A stretch of 64,000 nt of DNA from Alteromonas sp. ASW11-130. GTDB taxonomy: Bacteria > Pseudomonadota > Gammaproteobacteria > Enterobacterales > Alteromonadaceae. The notes beneath the pieces were generated by a model, which was not told the origin of the DNA, did not search any database, and saw only the letters and a program-made list of their open reading frames with translations. The DNA lies in NCBI RefSeq assembly GCF_026183735.1, contig NZ_JAPFRE010000045.1, positions 1 through 64,000 of the forward strand, written 5' to 3'. Made by a program: the position numbers and the translations under genes. Below are positions 1-6,508 of this stretch, one piece after another (the stretch's first letter is position 1; every line of letters starts with the position of its first letter).

Positions 1-1
1 G

Positions 2-130
2 TGGTTAAAGCACCTCATAGAGCGAGCCGGAGTACGCAAAGCCGCTGTTGCACTGGCGAACAAAACTATCCGAACCGCTTGGGCAATGCTCAAACATGGA
101 GAAGATTATCGTTCACCACTAGCAGCTTAA
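2..130 (+). CDS. IS110-family transposase, C-terminal fragment (cut by window edge)
   Basis: Only the last 42 codons lie in the window, read in frame 2 and ending in TAA at 128-130. The residues LANKTIRTAWAMLKHGEDYR match the conserved C-terminal end of IS110/IS1111 transposases, where an ALANKxxRIAW-type segment precedes the stop. These enzymes carry an N-terminal DEDD nuclease domain and a C-terminal transposase_20 domain with an essential serine; both are outside the window. Whether the element is intact cannot be judged from here. Confidence 0.8.
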   Translation, partial: WLKHLIERAGVRKAAVALANKTIRTAWAMLKHGEDYRSPLAA

Positions 131-371
131 TCGCAGTACTAGACAGATAAATTAACAACAAGTATAGGTTACACGTTTTCATTTCCTGGATGAGCGAAAT
201 ATAAATAGGTAAGACCGACCTTCAAGAGCCTGATCATTACAGAGGTACTTTAATACCATTTCGCCGGAGAGGCATGAAGGAGCGAATACATCAGGGGCCA
301 GAGTTAGCCACTCGATAAGAGCCCGAATATGCGCATGCAATCTTCCAACTTATATTAAAAATATCCTTGAA
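131..371 (+). mobile_element. Probable 3' non-coding end of the IS110-type element
   Basis: Gene-free DNA directly after the transposase stop. It contains the phrase GGCATGAAGGAGCG near 270-285 and short inverted segments of the sort commonly found between an IS110 transposase stop and the right end of the element. The exact right boundary is not visible; IS110 elements often lack terminal inverted repeats. The limit given is where the next region begins and is an estimate. Confidence 0.4.
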
Positions 372-466
372 ATGAACCGGGAGTCCATATATGCAATGAC
401 GTTAGCTTTTTTCGGCCTCAGTAAATACGTAGCCTTAACGCATTATTTTCGCGGTTTTATTCCCTA

Positions 467-1456
467 TTATTTTTTCAACACTATCCGGCCACTGACAGTA
501 GAAATATCCACATTAGCCGAACCGCCATTATGCGAAAATTCTAACCAGCGGCGGGGGCCATATTTTGCTTTTTTCATACGATCTGAACTGATTTTATTGT
601 CTATACTGCCTCCCGCGTGGGCTTCAATATCGAATCGAGCAGAAACGTTTTCTTGAAAAGAGAGTTCAATACGTCCCCCTACTGAGGAAGCATTTACATC
701 ACCATTTTCTAACAGGTTCATTGAGGCTTTTATTCGCCCATTAACCGAATTAAACCGAGCCTGTCTCACCTCGTTCAATTGTAAATTTAAGTCGCCATTC
801 ACCGTATCTACCGTGATATCAGGGCTAGTAGAATTAACATCTATTTCACCGTTTACAGACTCAAAACGTGCTTCCCGAGTACCAGTATGTTTACCACCGA
901 TATCGCCATTGACAGATTCCACCCTTAACAATGCGTCAATATTCTGCAAATCAATATCGCCGTTTACTGATTCCACATCTACTTTTCCGGTTAGCTTGAA
1001 TAGTTCTACGTGACCGTTTACTACCTCGACGTTGGTCTTTCCCGTTATTTCCGATACTTTAACCGAGGCATTGATGGCGGTGTAACTTACTTTACTGCCA
1101 TAGGGAACGTAGATAGTTAAATCATCGCCATCAATGTTGTTATTCCATTTCCAATTATCGTGGTGCCGCTTAACCTCTACCGCGATGGTTACTTCTTTCT
1201 TGTTACCCGTGAATTCAAACTCTTCTGTTTGATCCCCAAGCTCCCCCGTCACCCTGACCTCGTTTTTATCCCAACCTTTAATAACAGCTTCTCCGTTAAC
1301 ATGTTCAATTTCAACGAAGGGGTGATCTGTAGTGCTAATTGCCTGATCGATGTTTTGCCCAGCAGTGGTCATACAACTCAATAGCACTAGCCCCATCCCC
1401 AGTGCCCATTTTGATTGCACGACAATGTTTATTCGATGACTATTAAAGAAACTCAT
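467..1456 (-). CDS. DUF4097-type exported beta-helix protein
   Basis: About 329 residues from the preferred ATG, which has AAGGTGAA upstream and begins just after the anti-sigma-like gene stops; a longer reading would overlap that gene. A hydrophobic signal segment (WALGMGLVLLSCMTTAG) is followed by five or more units of about 21 residues sharing VxSVNGDI or VNGxI. This is the repeated beta-strand pattern of DUF4097/DUF2807-like right-handed beta-helix proteins. Such proteins are usually extracytoplasmic and often sit beside ECF sigma/anti-sigma pairs, as here. The molecular role is unknown. Last gene of a three-gene operon. Confidence 0.75.
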   Translation of the reverse strand: MSFFNSHRINIVVQSKWALGMGLVLLSCMTTAGQNIDQAISTTDHPFVEIEHVNGEAVIKGWDKNEVRVTGELGDQTEEFEFTGNKKEVTIAVEVKRHHDNWKWNNNIDGDDLTIYVPYGSKVSYTAINASVKVSEITGKTNVEVVNGHVELFKLTGKVDVESVNGDIDLQNIDALLRVESVNGDIGGKHTGTREARFESVNGEIDVNSTSPDITVDTVNGDLNLQLNEVRQARFNSVNGRIKASMNLLENGDVNASSVGGRIELSFQENVSARFDIEAHAGGSIDNKISSDRMKKAKYGPRRWLEFSHNGGSANVDISTVSGRIVLKK

Positions 1457-1472
1457 TTTATTCACCTTCACC

Positions 1473-1976
1473 TTAAATCTTTTGCCATTTGGGCGCGTGC
1501 ACTCGCTCAACTAACATCATTTGTTGCTGATAGACGTTTTGTAACATTTTAAGTAATGCTGTGTTGTTTGGATCTTCTTCCAACGCCGCTTTTATTGCGC
1601 TAGCCGCACTGTCTAATTCTTGTAACTGTTGCTTCCAATTCTGGGTCATTGCAGGCTGCCCTTCAAACTTTACCAGCAATGCATTCATTTGTTGTTGATG
1701 CTGGTTGCTTAGCGCCTGAACCAACGATTGTCCGGTCAGATTTTGTTGCGTTTCTGGTCTCATCGGCTTCAGCGTAAACCAACTTAACGTTGCTACTAAT
1801 ACAACCGTGGCTGCCATAGCGAGGTGTTTTGTCTGAAAACCTGAAGCGGCTCGTTCCGTTGTGTTGGTTTCAAGGCTTAGCTCTATGCCTTTCCATAAAT
1901 CCCGTTGAGGCTGTTTTTCCCGGGAAAGCGAATCTAACTTTTGCTGTAACTCTTGCTCAAACTTATTCATCACCAT
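1473..1976 (-). CDS. Anti-sigma-factor-like single-span membrane protein
   Basis: 167 residues. A charged, helical cytoplasmic N-terminus (about 1-45) precedes one membrane span (about 48-66, LAMAATVVLVATLSWFTL) and a Gln-rich helical periplasmic part. No zinc-finger HxxxCxxC motif is seen. The start overlaps the end of the sigma-factor gene by 14 bases, implying translational coupling; a second Met two codons in is an alternative start. Its topology and position between the ECF sigma factor and the DUF4097 protein suggest that it holds the sigma factor at the membrane. That role is inferred from context, not from a recognised domain. Confidence 0.6.
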   Translation of the reverse strand: MVMNKFEQELQQKLDSLSREKQPQRDLWKGIELSLETNTTERAASGFQTKHLAMAATVVLVATLSWFTLKPMRPETQQNLTGQSLVQALSNQHQQQMNALLVKFEGQPAMTQNWKQQLQELDSAASAIKAALEEDPNNTALLKMLQNVYQQQMMLVERVHAPKWQKI

Positions 1977-2538
1977 ACCCCATCCACTCTTTCATCAACT
2001 GCTTAGCGCGATGAAATTGCGACTTACTGGTTCCTAATGCTATGTTTAGCATGTCGGCTATTTCCTCATGTCGATAACCTTCAATTGCATGCAAAACAAA
2101 AACCATTCGTGCTCGCTCTGGCAGTCTCACTATATACGACTCTAAATCGACTTCTGCACTTGAAGATTCAGCCAGCTCAAATTCAGCGACCGATTCTTCG
2201 ATGTTAAACATGCGTTGAAACCAACCTCTTTGTTTACGCATATACGACACAGTTACATTTGCCGTTACGCTGTGTAGCCAGGTAGTAAACCTGCTTTTAC
2301 CATCAAAATTACCTAACTTCCGCCACAGTTGGATAAATACTTCCTGAGTAGCATCTTCAGCCAATGCCTGGTCACTCGTGAGCCTATAGCACAGCGCATA
2401 CACCCGCTTAACATGCATTTCGTACAACGCATGGTACGCTTGCCTATCTCCTTTTTGGGCAGTCTGAATAAGCGCTTTCTCTTTTGCCTGTAAGAAAGCT
2501 TCGCTGGCATCGACTACACTCGCGTGAGCATCAATCAT
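1963..2538 (-). CDS. ECF-type RNA polymerase sigma factor (sigma-70 region 2 and 4)
   Basis: 191 residues, normal for ECF sigma factors. Region 2 lies at about 40-105 (YALCYRLTSDQALAEDATQE, the polymerase-contacting and -10-reading part). Region 4 lies at about 135-185 (LPERARMVFVLHAIEGYRHE followed by a helix-turn-helix). It would direct RNA polymerase to a small set of promoters in response to a signal relayed by the downstream membrane protein. It heads the operon sigma / anti-sigma-like / DUF4097. An autoregulated ECF promoter would lie in 2539-2640, but I could not pick one out. Confidence 0.85.
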   Translation of the reverse strand: MIDAHASVVDASEAFLQAKEKALIQTAQKGDRQAYHALYEMHVKRVYALCYRLTSDQALAEDATQEVFIQLWRKLGNFDGKSRFTTWLHSVTANVTVSYMRKQRGWFQRMFNIEESVAEFELAESSSAEVDLESYIVRLPERARMVFVLHAIEGYRHEEIADMLNIALGTSKSQFHRAKQLMKEWMGYGDE

Positions 2539-3200
2539 TTCACTTTTTTTTATTATTGGTGTATTAAAGAGTTAGTCGTAGCCTACTGCATGATGGTTTA
2601 AATTGAAAAAAAGATTTTTTACTCTATACATAAAAGCCCCAAATTTCAGGTAGCTAACGTAACACTTACCCTTCGATGCCCCCGCCCCCATTTGATGTGC
2701 TCGGTGCGTTAGGCGATTCATCTAATTTCACACGCCACTTTTTAACCAAGAGCAAGCAGAAAACAATTGTTGGGGAGCTGGGGACAAAACAAGTCCTGGA
2801 GATTCGAAATTTTTTTTATCCATCTGCCTTAGAGAAACATCATCGTAATTCACCATAGAGCGTAAACACTCATCTGTGCAAATTGGTCTCGATACTCAAA
2901 CATAAGCGGATTTCGTGGATAACACCTTTTTTGATGCTAGCGAATATCGTTGTTTACCTCCTTCTGTACGTACCTATACTATTGAACATTAGTCGGTGCA
3001 CCATGTCTAATGATGTATAAAGGACAACAGGCCAAAAACATCCAATATTGTATATGATAAGTAAATACCTATATCTTTATATAGCTCCTGTGTGCGCAAA
3101 CTTTTAAACGGTCCATATTTGGCGCTTAAATAATTTTTATATCGATAGTGGAAGATTTTTCTCATCATGCTATTGGTTGTCACATTGATCGAGGAGAGTT
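2539..3200. other. Intergenic region with no gene recognised
   Basis: Lies between the divergent sigma-factor operon and the GGDEF gene, so it must hold both promoters. No convincing coding segment was found on either strand. A 60-codon open frame at 2676-2858 lacks a ribosome site and recognisable sequence. The last 15 bases contain GAGGAGAG, the ribosome-binding site of the next gene. Confidence 0.5.
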
Positions 3201-4259
3201 ATGCCTACTCAAATTCAACTTTTCGAAGTAATAGCCATTCAGCGGGATGTGGCGAAAGTTGGAATGGACCTGAGCACGGTAATGGATTTGGTGGTCAAGC
3301 GTATTCTTAATTTGCTCAAAACAGATGGGGCGGCCATCGAGTTAAAAGAAGGCCACTCTATGGTCTATCGCGCTGCTTCCGGTATCGCAGCGGACCACCT
3401 CGGCATGCATTTTGACGTTAATGCAAGTTTGTCGGGGTACTGCGTTACTACGGGGAAAGCACAGTTTTGCGACGATGCTAACGACCACCCGCTGGTGGAT
3501 AAAAAATTGGTACGTGGGGTAGGTATCGCCTCTATGCTGATGGTTCCTTTAATTCACCAAACTCAAGCGGTAGGTGTATTAAAAGTCATGTCTAAACAGC
3601 CGGCGGCTTTCAAGAAAACAGATTTGGTATTGCTTAATCTTTTATCGGAACAGATTGCTGCCGTGATTTATTTCTGCGAGCAGCTTTCAAAAGATAAACT
3701 GTTACGGCTGGCAAGTCGAGATGAAATGACGGGGTTAGCCAATCGCTCCGTGTTTATGGAGCAACTACGCGCGTTAATTAGTATTAATCACGATAGTCAG
3801 ACGAGATTTGGTATCTTTATTATCGATATGGATAACTTAAAATTTGTTAACGACACGTATGGCCATCGTGCGGGAGATAAATTGATTATTGAATTTGCTA
3901 CTCGTCTAACGCTTGCTTTGCCCCACGTGAATATTATTGCTCGCTTAGGTGGAGATGAATTCGGTGTAATAGTGAATAGTCTTGGCAATGACGAAAAGCT
4001 TAGCAAATTACATCAACAGATTAGTGAGTATTTTTATGACGACCTCGTTTTTGAAGGTAACGTATTGCCTTTAGATGCGAGCATTGGTAGCGCCATTTTT
4101 CCAGATGATGGCCTATCGTCGGCTATTCTTATTGAGAAAGCGGATCAACGTATGTATGAAAGAAAGCGTACAAAGAAAAGAGAAGTGCGTGTAGATGTAG
4201 CCGATAGTCGGTTTGCACTAGAGGTGACACAGCGGCATACAGAAAGAAAACTGAATTAA
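3201..4259 (+). CDS. GAF-GGDEF diguanylate cyclase
   Basis: 352 residues, soluble. An N-terminal GAF sensor domain spans about 15-155 and a GGDEF domain about 170-335. The catalytic signature GGDEF is intact at residues 250-254 (LARLGGDEFGV), and the substrate-binding FIIDMDNLKFVND segment is present. The enzyme should make cyclic-di-GMP from two GTP. The RxxD inhibitory site expected about five residues before GGDEF is absent (PHVN occupies the place), so product inhibition through that site is not expected. GAGGAGAGTT precedes the ATG. It is monocistronic and ends at a strong hairpin shared with rplI. Confidence 0.9.
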   Translation: MPTQIQLFEVIAIQRDVAKVGMDLSTVMDLVVKRILNLLKTDGAAIELKEGHSMVYRAASGIAADHLGMHFDVNASLSGYCVTTGKAQFCDDANDHPLVDKKLVRGVGIASMLMVPLIHQTQAVGVLKVMSKQPAAFKKTDLVLLNLLSEQIAAVIYFCEQLSKDKLLRLASRDEMTGLANRSVFMEQLRALISINHDSQTRFGIFIIDMDNLKFVNDTYGHRAGDKLIIEFATRLTLALPHVNIIARLGGDEFGVIVNSLGNDEKLSKLHQQISEYFYDDLVFEGNVLPLDASIGSAIFPDDGLSSAILIEKADQRMYERKRTKKREVRVDVADSRFALEVTQRHTERKLN

Positions 4260-4260
4260 A

Positions 4261-4287
4261 AAAAACCGCTCTATTGAGCGGTTTTTT
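4261..4287. terminator. Bidirectional rho-independent terminator
   Basis: A stem AAAACCGCTC / GAGCGGTTTT with a four-base loop (TATT), flanked by A-runs on the left and T-runs on the right. It can therefore terminate the GGDEF gene on the + strand and the rpsF-rpsR-rplI operon on the - strand. The two transcription units converge here. Confidence 0.9.
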
Positions 4288-4329
4288 AATTTTTACTTTT
4301 TGATTTTTACTTTTTACAAAGTAGGAATT

Positions 4330-4782
4330 TTACGCTTCAGCGATGATCTGTAGTTTGATAGTTGTCATCACATCAGAGTGAAGTTGTATATCAACTTCGT
4401 GTTCGCCAGTTTCGCGCAACGTACCAGTAGGAAGTTTAACTTCAGACTTAGCTACTTCAACGCCAGCCGCAGTGATAGCGTCAGCGATGTCGCGTGTACC
4501 GATAGATCCGAACAATTTACCTTCGTCACCAGCTGGTGCAGCAATCGTTACTTCGCCAAGTTCATTTAATTTCTCAGCGCGATCTTCAGCCGCTTTCAAC
4601 TCGTCAGCAATTTTTGCTTCAAGTTCAGCACGGCGAGCTTCAAATTTTTCAACGTTAACTTTGGTTGCAGGAACCGCTTTACCCTGTGGGAAAAGAAAGT
4701 TACGCGCAAAACCAGATTTAACGTTAACCTGGTCACCTAATCCGCCAAGATTGGCGATTTTGTCTAGTAGAATGATTTCCAT
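4330..4782 (-). CDS. rplI: 50S ribosomal protein L9
   Basis: 150 residues, the usual length. The N-terminal rRNA-binding domain has the family signature ([20 protein letters not shown]), followed by the long charged connecting helix (about 40-75) and the C-terminal domain. L9 binds 23S rRNA near the L1 stalk and helps hold the reading frame. Third gene of the ribosomal operon, 21 bases after rpsR, ending at the shared terminator. Confidence 0.98.
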   Translation of the reverse strand: MEIILLDKIANLGGLGDQVNVKSGFARNFLFPQGKAVPATKVNVEKFEARRAELEAKIADELKAAEDRAEKLNELGEVTIAAPAGDEGKLFGSIGTRDIADAITAAGVEVAKSEVKLPTGTLRETGEHEVDIQLHSDVMTTIKLQIIAEA

Positions 4783-4803
4783 TTGCTAGTCCTCTTTCGC
4801 CAA

Positions 4804-5031
4804 TTACTTATGTGAATCAGTGTAAGGAAGTAGAGCCAGGAAACGAGCACGCTTAATAGCGCTCGAAAGCTGACGCTGATACTTAGCACTGGTGCCGGTG
4901 ATACGGCTAGGTACAATTTTACCGCTTTCGGTGATGTAGTTTTTCAACGTAGCGATATCTTTATAATCAATTTCAGTCACACCTTCTGCAGAAAAACGGC
5001 AGAACTTACGACGTCTGAAAAAACGAGCCAT
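4804..5031 (-). CDS. rpsR: 30S ribosomal protein S18
   Basis: 75 residues, the family length, with the Arg-rich start [13 protein letters not shown] and the conserved core [14 protein letters not shown]18 pairs with S6 on the 30S platform. AAGGAG stands before the ATG. It follows rpsF after only 11 bases; the priB gene that separates these two genes in E. coli is not present. Confidence 0.98.
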   Translation of the reverse strand: MARFFRRRKFCRFSAEGVTEIDYKDIATLKNYITESGKIVPSRITGTSAKYQRQLSSAIKRARFLALLPYTDSHK

Positions 5032-5042
5032 GATAGTTCTCC

Positions 5043-5450
5043 TTACGCGTTGTCTTCAGTGGTTTCAGATGGCTTTTCTGCACGCTCAGTACGTTCTGTG
5101 CGAGGAGCAGAATCGTCACGACGCTCACGGCGCTCTTCTTTCATCATAGGAGAAGGCTCAGTGATTGCAGACTTAGTACGCATTACCATGTTACGCAGGA
5201 TAATATCGTTAAAGCGGAACGCATTTTCAAGCTCAGCAACGGCTTCAGTTGTTGCTTCTGCATTGATTAATACATAGTGTGCTTTGTGAAGCTTTTCGAT
5301 TGGATAAGCCAGTTGACGACGGCCCCAATCTTCTAAACGATGGATTTGGCCATCATCTTGCTTCAGAATAGTGGTATAACGCTCGATCATACCAGGTACT
5401 TGTTCACTCTGATCAGGGTGAACCATAAATACGATTTCGTAATGACGCAT
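5043..5450 (-). CDS. rpsF: 30S ribosomal protein S6
   Basis: 135 residues. The ferredoxin-like S6 fold begins [20 protein letters not shown], with the typical [20 protein letters not shown] segment. The last 30 or so residues are a low-complexity charged tail rich in Glu and Arg, of the kind that in E. coli receives glutamates from RimK; whether that happens here is unknown. S6 forms a heterodimer with S18 on 16S rRNA. First gene of the operon, with a recognisable promoter and a structured leader upstream. Confidence 0.98.
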   Translation of the reverse strand: MRHYEIVFMVHPDQSEQVPGMIERYTTILKQDDGQIHRLEDWGRRQLAYPIEKLHKAHYVLINAEATTEAVAELENAFRFNDIILRNMVMRTKSAITEPSPMMKEERRERRDDSAPRTERTERAEKPSETTEDNA

Positions 5451-5457
5451 TATAGCT

Positions 5458-5505
5458 CCTTACGGTTGTAGTCTCGACAGTACAGCCAACTGTATTGAGA
5501 CAAGG
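5458..5505 (-). promoter_or_regulatory. Candidate S6:S18-binding leader of the rpsF operon
   Basis: In the mRNA just upstream of rpsF, CCTT and AAGG can pair (P1). They enclose a longer hairpin closed by GTCTC/GAGAC and TACAG/CTGTA (P2). On the 3' side, the bulge between P1 and P2 contains CCG. An asymmetric bulge with a CCG triplet is the hallmark of the known S6:S18 autoregulatory leader, which lets the protein pair repress its own operon. The AAGG of P1 is also part of the rpsF ribosome-binding site. The fold was drawn by hand. Confidence 0.5.
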
Positions 5506-5535
5506 AACGAAGTTGTAGTAGCTGTAAGGGCGCGC

Positions 5536-5564
5536 ATTATATAGGTCCCCCCACAGAAGTACAA
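5536..5564 (-). promoter_or_regulatory. Sigma-70 promoter of the rpsF-rpsR-rplI operon
   Basis: On the - strand, TTGTAC (-35) and a perfect TATAAT (-10) are separated by exactly 17 bases and followed by a GC-rich CGCGCCC discriminator, as is usual for growth-regulated ribosomal promoters. It lies about 85 bases upstream of the rpsF start, leaving room for the structured leader. Confidence 0.8.
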
Positions 5565-5569
5565 GTATT

Positions 5570-6026
5570 AATCAATACCGACTAACCTCGCTGGGGCTAC
5601 GTCGTGTTACTCGCGCTCTACGTCAGATAACCGAGTAAGTCTCGTTTCGTTCTTACTTATTCTTTCTCCAGCAATCGGCTTCACAACCCAAGGGGTTATT
5701 TTACCGGCAAGGACTAAGGCTAGCGCAATAACCATTCTTTGTGTGGGCACCTATCAATGAACGTATTGACGACCATATGCCGCCAGCGTCATAGGGGTGA
5801 GCACTTCATGTACGGAAAAGGTGTCTTTCTGAGAAACAGTTTATATATTGCTCGGCATTCCCCCGGTCTGACAAAAGGCGGCTACTATAGCTACTACATA
5901 GTCACGTGGTTCAATTAAAAACTGTTTCAGCAGCTCAGCAATGAAGCGAAAATAAACAAGCGTCTTTTTTCTGGCCCGTTAAGGTTATACACTCTCGGCT
6001 TTGTGTTCCTCTCGCGAGACGAAATC
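5570..6026. other. Intergenic region with no gene recognised
   Basis: About 450 bases between the divergent rpsF operon and the DUF3392 gene. No coding segment, RNA gene or clear hairpin was found on either strand; several short direct and inverted words occur but none stands out. It must contain the promoter of the DUF3392 gene. Confidence 0.4.
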
Positions 6027-6362
6027 ATGCTTGCACCCTTTTATACCGTATTAGCCAGTATTAGCAGTGCACTGGTCGATTACTTCCCAGAAATGAGTGT
6101 AATGCTGATGGCCACGCTATTGGTGATTTATGGCGACGTAATAAATGGCAGACTGAAGCGCTTACTCGCGCCCTATCATTTCTTGATCAGAACGCTACTA
6201 TTTGTACTGGTGTGTGCTTTTGGCTATGGCGCTTTAACGCTTTATGGCGCGCCGTTAGTGCTGCATGTAATTAAATTTCTACCATGGAACTGGCAAGGGG
6301 TAGGCTTCCTCGCTGCATTTATAGCACTCGGCGTGATGGCTGAGCGCAGGCGATATTTGTGA
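6027..6362 (+). CDS. DUF3392-family inner-membrane protein
   Basis: About 111 residues from the preferred ATG (MLAPFYTVLASISSALVDYF); a GTG eight codons upstream is possible but adds a non-conserved, charged tail. Three hydrophobic helices are visible (about 18-38, 50-72 and 85-102), with INGRLKRLL between the first two and a short basic C-terminus (ERRRYL). The pattern fits the small DUF3392 membrane proteins of gammaproteobacteria, whose function is unknown. It stands alone and converges with aconitase. Confidence 0.7.
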   Translation: MLAPFYTVLASISSALVDYFPEMSVMLMATLLVIYGDVINGRLKRLLAPYHFLIRTLLFVLVCAFGYGALTLYGAPLVLHVIKFLPWNWQGVGFLAAFIALGVMAERRRYL

Positions 6363-6471
6363 ATATGCATTAAAGATCGACATTAGGAAAGCCTTCATTT
6401 AGCGCATCTTGTTCAACTCTGCGTTATTGTAAAGATAGTGATTTTAACCAAAACCAGCGTTTTTAAGAGAA

Positions 6472-6495
6472 GCGCTCGGCATAATCACCGAGCGC
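6472..6495 (-). terminator. GC-rich hairpin, possible terminator after acnA
   Basis: A perfect 8-bp stem GCGCTCGG/CCGAGCGC with an 8-base loop, 14 bases past the acnA stop. The T-run that should follow is poor on both strands, so this may be a processing or 3'-protecting hairpin rather than a true intrinsic terminator. Confidence 0.4.
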
Positions 6496-6508
6496 GCAAG
6501 GTGGTTGG

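Noticed and set aside
2676..2858. 60-codon + strand open frame upstream of the GGDEF gene
   Set aside because: No ribosome-binding site, no recognisable sequence, and isolated in the shared promoter region.
5740..5900. Possible retroelement or group II intron fragment suggested by the words TGAGCACTTCATGTACGG
   Set aside because: Only a short word match; no domain V structure or reverse-transcriptase sequence nearby.
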